Shown in pieces: positions 1 to 5,195 of a DNA stretch of 8,597 bases. A program made the translations under genes and the position numbers. This DNA comes from an uncultured Collinsella sp. (GTDB lineage Bacteria > Actinomycetota > Coriobacteriia > Coriobacteriales > Coriobacteriaceae). The notes beneath the pieces were generated by a model. That model did not search any database and had not been told where the DNA came from. It saw only the letters and a program-made list of their open reading frames with translations. The stretch is taken from positions 1 through 8,597 of the forward strand of contig CABUIE010000028.1 in assembly GCA_902491565.1 (NCBI GenBank), given 5' to 3'. Each line of letters starts with the position of its first letter. The stretch's first letter is position 1.

Positions 1-2
1 GG

Positions 3-35
3 CGCCCCCGGACCCCAGGAGGGGCCGCGGGGGCG
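3..35. other. Strong GC hairpin at the window edge
   Basis: Outer arms CGCCCCCG (3-10) and CGGGGGCG (28-35) are perfectly complementary. They enclose an inner CCCC/GGGG stem (13-16 with 21-24). Neither side has a good T-run (only TT at 36-37 on plus), so this is not a clear intrinsic terminator, but it could end a plus-strand gene lying left of the window or the minus-strand operon that finishes at 99. Confidence 0.4.
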
Positions 36-98
36 TTCGGCTAACTGCGGGAGCGAGCCATCAGCTCAATGTGTTCGGCTGAGATCGGAAATCAACCC

Positions 99-629
99 TT
101 AGGCGAGCTTGCGAGCGAGCTCTCGCACCTCTTCCAACTTGGGCGACGATGCCATGCTATCGCGCTCGGTCATACCGCTGATGGTGATAATGCCTTGGTC
201 CTCCCACTTGCAGTACGCGCAGGTTGACTTGTACATAGCGATCGCCGCATCATAGACGCCTTCGCTGTGGCTATCGAGCAAAAGGGCCGTCTTGGTGAAC
301 GGGAAGCCCGTGGCACCGAAGGCGTACAGGCGGTCGATGGCGGCCTTCTCCTGCGCAGTGATATCAAACCAGTAGATAGGCGAAGCGAAGACGACCATAT
401 CTGCGTCTTTCATTGACTCGATCACGTCGGCCATGTCATCCTTCTGCACGCAAGTGCCCTCATGGGCGAAGCAATACTGACACCCCAGGCAACCAGCGAT
501 TTTCTTACTGGCAACGCGGATGACCTCGACCGCATGGCCGGCCTCGCGCGCGGTCTCGGCAAACGCCTCGACCATGGTGTCGGTATTGGCGCCCTTGCGC
601 GGGCTACCACTCAATACAACGATATTCAT
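99..629 (-). CDS. Flavodoxin-like NADPH-dependent FMN reductase / iron-sulfur flavoprotein-like protein
   Basis: A 176-residue protein with a flavodoxin-like fold. It opens with a beta strand and the FMN-phosphate loop GSPRKG (residues 8-13), followed by the family's cysteine cluster: Cys47, Cys50, Cys53 and Cys60 leading into DDM (64-66). SPIYW (83-87) is the second flavin-contact loop. A second CxxC pair (Cys137, Cys140) lies near the C-terminus. Relatives are cytoplasmic, bind FMN and reduce flavins, quinones or other electrophiles; the real substrate cannot be read from sequence. The start at 629 is supported by a GGAGGGAG ribosome site just upstream. It lies 147 nt downstream of the hydrolase gene on the same strand, so co-transcription is possible. 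However, an attachment-like repeat (718-729) falls in that gap, so it may belong to a different DNA block. Iron-sulfur cluster binding is possible but not shown. Confidence 0.88.
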   Translation of the reverse strand: MNIVVLSGSPRKGANTDTMVEAFAETAREAGHAVEVIRVASKKIAGCLGCQYCFAHEGTCVQKDDMADVIESMKDADMVVFASPIYWFDITAQEKAAIDRLYAFGATGFPFTKTALLLDSHSEGVYDAAIAMYKSTCAYCKWEDQGIITISGMTERDSMASSPKLEEVRELARKLA

Positions 630-717
630 AGAAATCTCCCTCCTTCATGCCGCAGGCGCGCGGCACACATTTTGTTGTAACCAAAACAGATGGAGTTATT
701 CAATCGCCTCGTTTCAG

Positions 718-729
718 CTACTCCCACTC
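718..729 (-). repeat. guaA-type attachment-core-like repeat, copy 1
   Basis: Plus strand CTACTCCCACTC; minus strand GAGTGGGAGTAG, which would read Glu-Trp-Glu-stop. It differs by one base from the copy at 3322. Upstream in the same minus frame is a short open stretch ending NDSSKEWE that belongs to no recognised gene. It sits in the gap between the flavodoxin and hydrolase genes. Confidence 0.45.
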
Positions 730-776
730 TTTAGAAGAATCGTTGCTGGGGGCTTGGTATTGAATCAAGGCACGCC

Positions 777-1748
777 TTATTTCAGATATTCCTTAAAGAA
801 GGCTTTCAGCTTTTCAAACGGAATGACATCCATCTGATCGTAAAGGTCGGTATGGTTGGCACCAGGGATAATGAGCAGCTCCTTGTTGTCCCCGGTCAGC
901 TTGCCGTACGCGGTTTCGCTGAAATAGCGGGAGTGCGCCTTCTCGCCGTGCACCAGCAACACGGCGGAACGGATCTCGCCGGCGTACTGCAGGATCGGCA
1001 TATTCAAAAACGACAGCGAAGACGTCACATTCCAGCCGCCATTGGAGCCCAGGCTGCGGGGATGGTAGCCTCGCGGAGTCTTGTAGTAGGCGTAATAGTC
1101 CGCCACAAACTGTGGCGCGTCATCGGGCAGCGGATCGACCACACCGCCCGCCAGCGCGTAGCTGCCGTTTTTATAGTCCTCGGTGCGCTGCGCGTTCAGT
1201 GCTTTCCGCTTTTCGAAGCGCGCCTGCTCGGAATCCTCGGCGTCAAAGTAGCCGTTTGCGGTCACGCGGGTCATATCGTACATGGTCATAGCCGCGGTGG
1301 CCTTGATGCGAGTGTCGATGGCTGCGGCATTGATCGCCATGCCGCCCCAACCGCAGATGCCGATGATACCGATGCGCTCCGGGTCAACGCTATTCTGCAC
1401 AGAGAGAAAATCCACCGCTGCGCAGAAGTCCTCGGTGTTGATGTCCGGCGACGCCACATAGCGGGGCGCACCGCCGCTCTCGCCGGTATAGGACGGGTCG
1501 AAGGCAATCGCGAAAAAGCCCAGCTCCGCCATTTTCTGCGCATAAAGGCCGGACGTTTGCTCCTTCACCGCGCTAAACGGGCCGCTGACGGCGATGGCGG
1601 GCAGCTTGCCTTCCGCGCTCTTTGGCACGTACACGTCGGCCGCCAGCGTGATGCCGTATCGGTTGTGGAAGGTCGCCTTGTTGTGCTCGACCTTGTCGCT
1701 TTTGGGGAACACCTTGTCCCATTCCTGCGTCAGGTTCAACTGTTCCAT
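777..1748 (-). CDS. Alpha/beta hydrolase of the dienelactone hydrolase / YcjY-like group
   Basis: A 323-residue cytoplasmic alpha/beta hydrolase without signal peptide. An N-terminal beta-strand region leads to an oxyanion-side segment SGPFSAVKEQ (55-64) and DPSYTGESGG (84-93). The nucleophile elbow is GICGWGG (130-136), so the nucleophile is Cys132 rather than the usual Ser, as in dienelactone hydrolases. The catalytic His is probably His299 in GANHTD. The acid lies near HGEKAHS (267-273), with Glu269 the best guess. Members of this group hydrolyse esters, lactones or thioesters; the substrate is unknown. The start follows the upstream gene's stop by 2 nt, and its AAGGAGG ribosome site lies inside that gene's last codons, so the two are translationally coupled. 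Expression is probably set by the MerR-type promoter at 2722-2752. Confidence 0.9.
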   Translation of the reverse strand: MEQLNLTQEWDKVFPKSDKVEHNKATFHNRYGITLAADVYVPKSAEGKLPAIAVSGPFSAVKEQTSGLYAQKMAELGFFAIAFDPSYTGESGGAPRYVASPDINTEDFCAAVDFLSVQNSVDPERIGIIGICGWGGMAINAAAIDTRIKATAAMTMYDMTRVTANGYFDAEDSEQARFEKRKALNAQRTEDYKNGSYALAGGVVDPLPDDAPQFVADYYAYYKTPRGYHPRSLGSNGGWNVTSSLSFLNMPILQYAGEIRSAVLLVHGEKAHSRYFSETAYGKLTGDNKELLIIPGANHTDLYDQMDVIPFEKLKAFFKEYLK

Positions 1749-1750
1749 GC

Positions 1751-2515
1751 TTAATCCTCCTTGTTAGTCGCTTTAAGGTATTCCTTGTCGTCCACGGGCT
1801 CCAACCACTCGTTGGAGATCTCCTCGCCCGGAACCTCCAGCGCGAGATGGGAGAACCAGCTCTCGGGCGCGGCTCCGTGCCAATGTTTCACACCCGGGGC
1901 GATGTTGACCACATCGCCAGGGCGCAGCTCCTGTGCCGGTTTACCCCATTCCTGGTAAAACCCTCGACCAGCCACGCAGATGAGGATCTGCCCGCCACCG
2001 CTTTTGGCGTGATGGATGTGCCAGTTGTTGCGGCAGCCGGGCTCGAACGTCACGTTGTAGACGCCGACCTGCTCGGTGGAAAGGGGCGCGAGGTAGCTTT
2101 GCCCGATAAAGTACTTCGCAAATGCGTCGTTGGGGGCACCGATGGGAAAGGCCATCTCGTTTTGATGCTTAGCTCTTGCATCAGCAGCATCGCTATCCGC
2201 CCAGACCTCCTTCGCCATGCGAAAGGCCGCCCACGCCTTGGGCCATCCTGCGTAAAACGCCGCATGTGTAAGGATTTCCGCTATCTCCGTCCTGGTCACG
2301 CCATTGTTCTTTGCGGACATCAGATGATATTGGAACGAAGAGTCCGTCAGGCCCTGCGCCATCAGGGCCACCACCGTCACGATGCTACGGTCCCGCAGGG
2401 AGAGCTCGCCCTCTCGGCTCCACACCTCGCCGAACAGCACATCGTCGTTGAGCTGTGCGAATTTGGGGGCGAAGCCCCCCAGGGCATCTCTACCCGCCGT
2501 CTGCTTAATTGCCAT
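1751..2515 (-). CDS. Carboxymuconolactone decarboxylase (AhpD-like) / cupin fusion protein
   Basis: A 254-residue two-domain protein. Residues 1-105 form a carboxymuconolactone-decarboxylase domain, with LRDRSIVTVVAL (40-51), Glu80 and HAAFYAGWP (84-92). Residues 135-232 form a small cupin: GCRNNWHIHH (160-169) gives the metal ligands His166 and His168, Gln176 stands where cupins usually have Glu, and PGVKHWHG (207-214) gives His211 and perhaps His213. CMD domains include gamma-carboxymuconolactone decarboxylases and AhpD-type peroxidase partners, but AhpD's CxxC is absent, so peroxidase partnering is unlikely. The start at 2515 is preferred because GGGAGG stands about 9 nt upstream; an in-frame GTG at 2548 lacks such support. 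It is the first gene of the leftward operon with the hydrolase. A role in handling reactive or aromatic compounds is inferred. Confidence 0.88.
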   Translation of the reverse strand: MAIKQTAGRDALGGFAPKFAQLNDDVLFGEVWSREGELSLRDRSIVTVVALMAQGLTDSSFQYHLMSAKNNGVTRTEIAEILTHAAFYAGWPKAWAAFRMAKEVWADSDAADARAKHQNEMAFPIGAPNDAFAKYFIGQSYLAPLSTEQVGVYNVTFEPGCRNNWHIHHAKSGGGQILICVAGRGFYQEWGKPAQELRPGDVVNIAPGVKHWHGAAPESWFSHLALEVPGEEISNEWLEPVDDKEYLKATNKED

Positions 2516-2579
2516 GATCTTTTTCCTCCCGTTGATAGTTCTAGACACGAACCTGCCTCCGCGCGGCCAAGTGGCCCGC

Positions 2580-2678
2580 CTAGATTTCCATGCCCATTCG
2601 TTGCGCCTGCTCCAGAGCGGGATGCCCAGCGATATCGCACACCCCGTTCACGCCGCCGGCGAAAACCGTTTTGCCCAT
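2580..2678 (-). CDS. Possible 32-residue leader ORF
   Basis: An ATG at 2678 opens a 32-codon frame (MGKTVFAGGV... to ...QRMGMEI) ending with TAG at 2580-2582. It lies entirely in the roughly 200-nt leader between the predicted MerR-type promoter and the CMD-cupin gene. An AAGGGG stretch stands about 10 nt upstream of the ATG. I recognise no family. It could be a leader peptide, a small protein, or the stub of a lost gene. Confidence 0.3.
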   Translation of the reverse strand: MGKTVFAGGVNGVCDIAGHPALEQAQRMGMEI

Positions 2679-2721
2679 TACGGACCACCCCTTGCGCTAC
2701 CGATTTGTATTGACGAGAATG

Positions 2722-2752
2722 AAGGTAATACCTAAACCTGACTTTAGGTCAA
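2722..2752 (-). promoter_or_regulatory. MerR-type promoter and operator for the leftward operon
   Basis: Read on the minus strand, a -35 box TTGACC (2752-2747) and a -10 box TACCTT (2727-2722) are separated by 19 bp, the over-long spacer that MerR activators correct by DNA distortion. The spacer region holds a dyad with 7-bp perfect arms ACCTAAA (2730-2736) and TTTAGGT (2743-2749), the expected MerR operator position. On the plus strand, TTGACG (2710-2715) with TAAACC (2733-2738) at 17 bp could be the regulator's own promoter. The same operator would overlap its -10, giving autoregulation. The promoter assignment is from sequence alone. Confidence 0.65.
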
Positions 2753-2783
2753 GGAATGAAGTCGAGATTTATTCGGAGGGGCC

Positions 2784-3224
2784 ATGTACACAATCGGACA
2801 GGTGGCGGAGATGTTCGGTCTGCCCGCCTCAACGCTGCGGTACTACGACAAGCAGGGATTGTTCCCGGGGCTGGAGCGGACGTCCGGCATTCGCCGATTC
2901 GGCGATACGGAACTCGAAGCGCTTCGGGTCATCGAATGCCTAAAGAAGGCGGGAATGGAGATCAAGGACATCCGACTGTTCATGGAATGGTGCGCAGAGG
3001 GGCCATCGACCTACCCCAAGCGCAAGGCCATGTTCGAGGAGCGGAAGGCCCACATGGAGTCGGAAATCGCGAACATGAACCGTGCGCTGGATATGCTGAG
3101 ATTCAAATGCTGGTACTACGAGCAGGCGATTCAAGATGGCAGCGAGGATAGGCTGGAAGCGCTGATTCCCGACAATTTGCCGGAAGAAATCATAGGCGCC
3201 TACGAGAACGCGCACGCTCGATAA
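2784..3224 (+). CDS. MerR family transcriptional regulator, AdhR/NmlR-like
   Basis: A 146-residue MerR-family regulator. The N-terminal winged helix-turn-helix covers about residues 1-70, with the diagnostic STLRYYDKQGLF (16-27) and SGIRRFGDTELEAL (34-47). A long helix for antiparallel dimerisation runs from about 78 to 112. Cys52 in ECLKKAGMEIKDI matches the conserved cysteine of AdhR/NmlR-type regulators, which respond to aldehydes and other thiol-reactive electrophiles. Cys70 and Cys109 are also present, but no metal-binding CxnC tail is seen. The ATG at 2784 has GGAGGG immediately upstream (2775-2780), a short spacing. It is divergent from the CMD-cupin/hydrolase operon, with a dyad operator between them, so it is the obvious regulator of those genes. 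The inducer is inferred, not shown. Confidence 0.9.
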   Translation: MYTIGQVAEMFGLPASTLRYYDKQGLFPGLERTSGIRRFGDTELEALRVIECLKKAGMEIKDIRLFMEWCAEGPSTYPKRKAMFEERKAHMESEIANMNRALDMLRFKCWYYEQAIQDGSEDRLEALIPDNLPEEIIGAYENAHAR

Positions 3225-3241
3225 AGCCGTTCGCTATCCAT

Positions 3242-3262
3242 GGGGCTCCGGCAAGGAGCTCC
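3242..3262 (+). terminator. Weak hairpin after merR-type gene
   Basis: GGGGCTCC (3242-3249) pairs with GGAGCTCC (3255-3262) over 8 bp with one G-U pair and a 5-nt loop. It begins 18 nt after the regulator's stop codon. The tail is only TTCC, so termination would be weak. Confidence 0.35.
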
Positions 3263-3272
3263 TTCCGAACAG

Positions 3273-3310
3273 AACGAAAAAGAAAGCCTCCGAACCAAAG
3301 GTCCGGAGGC
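3273..3310 (-). terminator. Intrinsic terminator, minus strand
   Basis: Stem GCCTCCG (3286-3292) with CGGAGGC (3304-3310), extended by an inner ACC/GGT helix and a short loop. Read on the minus strand it is followed by TTTCTTTTT, a good U-tract. It stands 11 nt past the Glu-Trp-Glu-stop reading at 3322, so it once ended a minus-strand gene now lost, and it also shields the convergent regulator gene from leftward transcription. Confidence 0.7.
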
Positions 3311-3321
3311 CGTTATTTCCG

Positions 3322-3333
3322 CTATTCCCACTC
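3322..3333 (-). repeat. guaA-type attachment-core-like repeat, copy 2
   Basis: Plus strand CTATTCCCACTC; minus strand GAGTGGGAATAG reads Glu-Trp-Glu-stop. In that frame the preceding residues are VDPIV, and the frame is closed by a TGA at 3382-3384. A strong minus-strand terminator follows directly. The stop-plus-terminator arrangement is what the displaced 3' end of a gene would look like. The rest of 3334-3469 shows nothing I can identify. Confidence 0.5.
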
Positions 3334-3469
3334 GACAATAGGATCCACTGGCCAAAAGCCTGTCAACATCAAAACAAGTTCTCAATCCGTCGATTCTACG
3401 TGAGGCAGTGATCCTCATTTGATACCCGCGCTGTCTGCGCACTAGGAAGCAAAGGAATCTGGCCACCAC

Positions 3470-3808
3470 TCAAATAAGATCACCGCCATCTTGCATAAAC
3501 GACGCCATGTTAAGGTGCCTGACGCCATCCCTCTCCTGCAATAGAGGATCAAGCGTGAACAAGTAGCGCGGATACCCATCCCTAATGTGGCCGAACGGCC
3601 TGTACTCGCGCTCCTCGACGCCTCTGTCGGCAATCGACATAGAGACCTGGATGTAGGCGTAAGCATTGCGCCTACGAGCGATGAAGTCACACTCGAGCTT
3701 CCCAATACGGCCCACAGAAAGCTCGTACCCGCGCGATGCAAGATAGAGGTAGATCTTCACGTCGGTATATACGCAAGATGCACCCCTTTTTCTCAGCGTC
3801 CATTTCAT
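3470..3808 (-). pseudogene. C-terminal stub of a DUF4143-type ATP-binding protein
   Basis: The open frame gives 112 residues. From about residue 18 on it has the C-terminal DUF4143 domain of AAA ATPases: IYLYLASRGYEL, then VGRIGKLECDFIARR with the nuclease-like E-x-D-F core, AYIQVSMSI, a REYRPFGHIRDGYPR segment and a closing RHLNMASFM. Intact proteins are about 400 residues with an N-terminal Walker A/B ATPase. None of that is present upstream, so this is a remnant of roughly the last quarter. The first 16 residues of the frame do not look like the family. The stub lies between two attachment-like repeats (3322 and 3858), so truncation may have come with recombination there. Confidence 0.75.
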
Positions 3809-3829
3809 CAGTTATGGGGGTGCTTTTTT
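3780..3829 (+). terminator. Possible loose plus-strand terminator
   Basis: GCACCCC (3780-3786) is complementary to GGGGTGC (3817-3823), which is followed at once by six T residues (3824-3829). The loop of 30 nt is long for an intrinsic terminator, and no plus-strand gene is recognised just upstream, so this is tentative. Confidence 0.25.
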
Positions 3830-3857
3830 ACATTTTATAAAAAAGCGTACCGATAAC
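3811..3857. repeat. AT-rich imperfect inverted repeat
   Basis: Perfect 9-bp arms GCTTTTTTA (3822-3830) and TAAAAAAGC (3838-3846) around a 7-nt centre, with outer GTTAT (3811-3815) and ATAAC (3853-3857) also pairing. It is an AT-rich island in GC-rich DNA, beside the third attachment-like repeat. It may serve as a bidirectional terminator or recombination-associated structure. Confidence 0.4.
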
Positions 3858-3869
3858 TTATTCCCACTC
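3858..3869 (-). repeat. guaA-type attachment-core-like repeat, copy 3
   Basis: Plus strand TTATTCCCACTC; minus strand GAGTGGGAATAA reads Glu-Trp-Glu-stop. It matches copy 2 in 11 of 12 bases. In the same minus frame it closes a 33-residue open stretch (from a TGA at 3963-3965) ending SKLQNHSISETEWE, which is not part of any gene I recognise. Confidence 0.5.
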
Positions 3870-3907
3870 AGTTTCGGAAATCGAATGGTTTTGAAGTTTC
3901 GAAAGCG

Positions 3908-3941
3908 GCGTCCCAACATGCGTAAGGGCATGTTGGGACGC
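3908..3941. repeat. Perfect 14-bp inverted repeat, 6-nt spacer
   Basis: Arms GCGTCCCAACATGC (3908-3921) and GCATGTTGGGACGC (3928-3941) are exact reverse complements around GTAAGG. Neither side has a T-run, so it is not a simple intrinsic terminator. It lies about 40 bp from the third attachment-like repeat and could be a recombinase arm site, a REP-like repeat or a regulator dyad. Confidence 0.6.
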
Positions 3942-3991
3942 ATCAGTAAAACGGGAATCGACTCACGCGAGAAGGCGCCGCCCCGTCGCCT

Positions 3992-4352
3992 CGAGACGTG
4001 CGACAGGCAGATTAGGTTTGGGGAGTAGAACGGCCCTTGCGCGAGGCGTGAATTGTAATCGATAAAGCCGAGCTTTGAGAACATGCGGTTTATCTCGTCG
4101 AACGTTGAGCCGACAGGGGCTTGCGCCACAGTGGGCGACTTAGCGACGCCCATGTCCATGATGCCGGGCACAAGCGTGAATGAGCCACGTGGAGGCGAAG
4201 GGGCCGCCCGAGAGGTTGATGGTGAGCGAGCACCAAAGGTCAAGGTGGCCCTCGCCTTCCGGGCTTGCGAGGTCGAGGGCGAGCGCCCCTCCCTCGGTCG
4301 CGTACAGCGGCGGCAGGCACTCGGCCAGCTCCTCGGTCATAAGCGCTTACAT
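3992..4352 (-). pseudogene. Decayed gene: nonsense at codon 2 and frameshift
   Basis: On the minus strand, GGGGAG (4364-4359) is correctly spaced before an ATG at 4352, but the second codon is TAA. Three codons on, in the same frame, another ATG (4340) opens MTEELAECLPPLYATEGG and runs to a stop at 4140. Protein-like sequence then continues in the adjacent frame (SFTLVPGIMDMGVAK, then FDEINRMFSKLGFIDYN), implying a frameshift near 4185. The left limit is approximate. The family is not recognised with confidence: the N-terminal part, with LALDLASPEGEG then LTINL, recalls DUF4313 proteins of mobile elements, but this is a weak impression. The second part may be a separate fragment. Confidence 0.35.
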
Positions 4353-4660
4353 GTCCGTCTCCCCTCTGGGCCACGTCGGACCCCTAGAATCTTCGCCCCG
4401 CGGGCAAAGCCTCGGCGCGCCCCATGGCATCTCGACTTTGCCCCCTGCAATGTCGCGCAGCGGAGACACCACCTGAGACGGATGTCGATGCATCGAACCC
4501 GAGACCGGGCGCGGCGGCGGGGAGCCTCTCGCGCGAACAATCTGCTCGATCCTGCCGCACCCATCTTAAAAAACAGTTCGAAAAACGTTCAATCGTACGA
4601 CATCCGTCGAACAGTCGGGGGTACACACCACTACAGAAGACCCACAGAACGGAGGGCGAG
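4353..4660. other. Intergenic stretch without a recognised gene
   Basis: About 300 nt of GC-rich sequence upstream of the bPH_6 protein gene. Open frames here have no recognisable protein features. A more AT-rich patch around 4565-4620 contains GTTCGA/TCGAAC dyad-like pieces and would be the place to look for the plus-strand promoter, but no convincing -35/-10 pair is visible. Confidence 0.4.
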
Positions 4661-4741
4661 ATGGTCGGCGACGGGTTCAAGGCACTCTCCGGCCCCACGC
4701 TCCGCCAGGGAGGGCGTCGGGAGGGAGGCCGTAATGGGTGA
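4661..4741 (+). CDS. Possible 26-residue upstream ORF coupled to the bPH_6 gene
   Basis: The ATG at 4661 has a GGAGGG ribosome site 4 nt upstream (4651-4656), better placed than most starts here. The frame codes for 26 residues (MVGDGFKALSGPTLRQGG...) and ends with TGA at 4739-4741, overlapping the next gene's ATG (4734) by 8 nt. That geometry fits translational coupling or a regulatory leader peptide. The peptide has no recognisable family and is rich in Gly and Arg, so it may just be a chance frame. Confidence 0.3.
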   Translation: MVGDGFKALSGPTLRQGGRREGGRNG

Positions 4742-5195
4742 GAGGGGCGAGCGGCCGGAGCGGGTGTTTCCCGGCAGGACAGACCCGTGGTTCATAGCGG
4801 CCATGGTGATTGTGGCGGGCGGTTTATCCGCGGCGTGTATCGCGTGTTTCCTGAGCTCGAGTCCCGCGCTCCTATGGGGCTGGCTCGCGCTGCTGCCCGT
4901 CCCGGCCCTCGTGGCCCTGGCCGCCCTACCCATCCGCAGCAACCGCCTCGAGCTCTACGGCGACCGCCTCGTCGTCGTGTACGCTGGGATGCGTTCGGTG
5001 ATACCCTACGCCCACGTGCGGGGCGTCCGGCGCACCAGGACGCTCTGGGCGGGGACGGCCAATTCGCTCGACCGCGTCTATATCAAGGCGCCCTACGACG
5101 GCGACGCCATCGTCTCGGTGACCGACAACGATGCCCTCGTGGCAGAGCTCGAGCGTAAGTGCGGCCTGCGACCCGGCTGCGAACAAGGCAACTAG
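4734..5195 (+). CDS. Membrane-anchored PH-domain protein (bPH_6 / DUF1200-like)
   Basis: A 153-residue protein. Two hydrophobic helices form an N-terminal hairpin (about residues 18-40 and 45-67). A cytoplasmic bacterial PH-like domain follows: RLELYGDRLVV (71-81), the turn VIPYAHVRGVRRTR (89-102), and ANSLDRVYIKAP (109-120), the conserved S-x-D-R-hydrophobic signature of bPH_6. DNDALVAELERK (131-142) makes the closing helix. Function in this family is unknown; PH-like domains often mediate protein or lipid contacts at the membrane. The start at 4734 is chosen over a far longer in-frame extension because GGGAGGGAGG stands just upstream and homology-like sequence begins here. The following YjdF reading frame overlaps or abuts its 3' end. 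Confidence 0.82.
   Translation: MGERGERPERVFPGRTDPWFIAAMVIVAGGLSAACIACFLSSSPALLWGWLALLPVPALVALAALPIRSNRLELYGDRLVVVYAGMRSVIPYAHVRGVRRTRTLWAGTANSLDRVYIKAPYDGDAIVSVTDNDALVAELERKCGLRPGCEQGN

Noticed and set aside
630..776. Separate promoter for the flavodoxin gene (minus-strand TTGAAT and TACAAC with 18-bp spacing)
   Set aside because: Weak boxes and no supporting operator; left unassigned although a promoter in this gap is possible.
852..1754. 300-codon plus-strand open frame opposite the hydrolase gene
   Set aside because: It lies wholly antisense to a gene with clear catalytic motifs; its translation is Arg/His/Ala-rich with no family features.
1847..2713. 288-codon plus-strand open frame opposite the CMD-cupin gene
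   Set aside because: Antisense to a gene with recognisable CMD and cupin motifs; no RBS or domain of its own.
4566..4582. LexA/SOS-box-like GTTCGAAAAACGTTC
   Set aside because: Spacing does not fit GAAC-N4-GTTC or related consensus; only half-site similarity.
4083..4733. Long N-terminal extension of the bPH_6 protein
   Set aside because: The 217 extra codons are low-complexity Arg-rich sequence with no domain, and a strong RBS marks the start at 4734.
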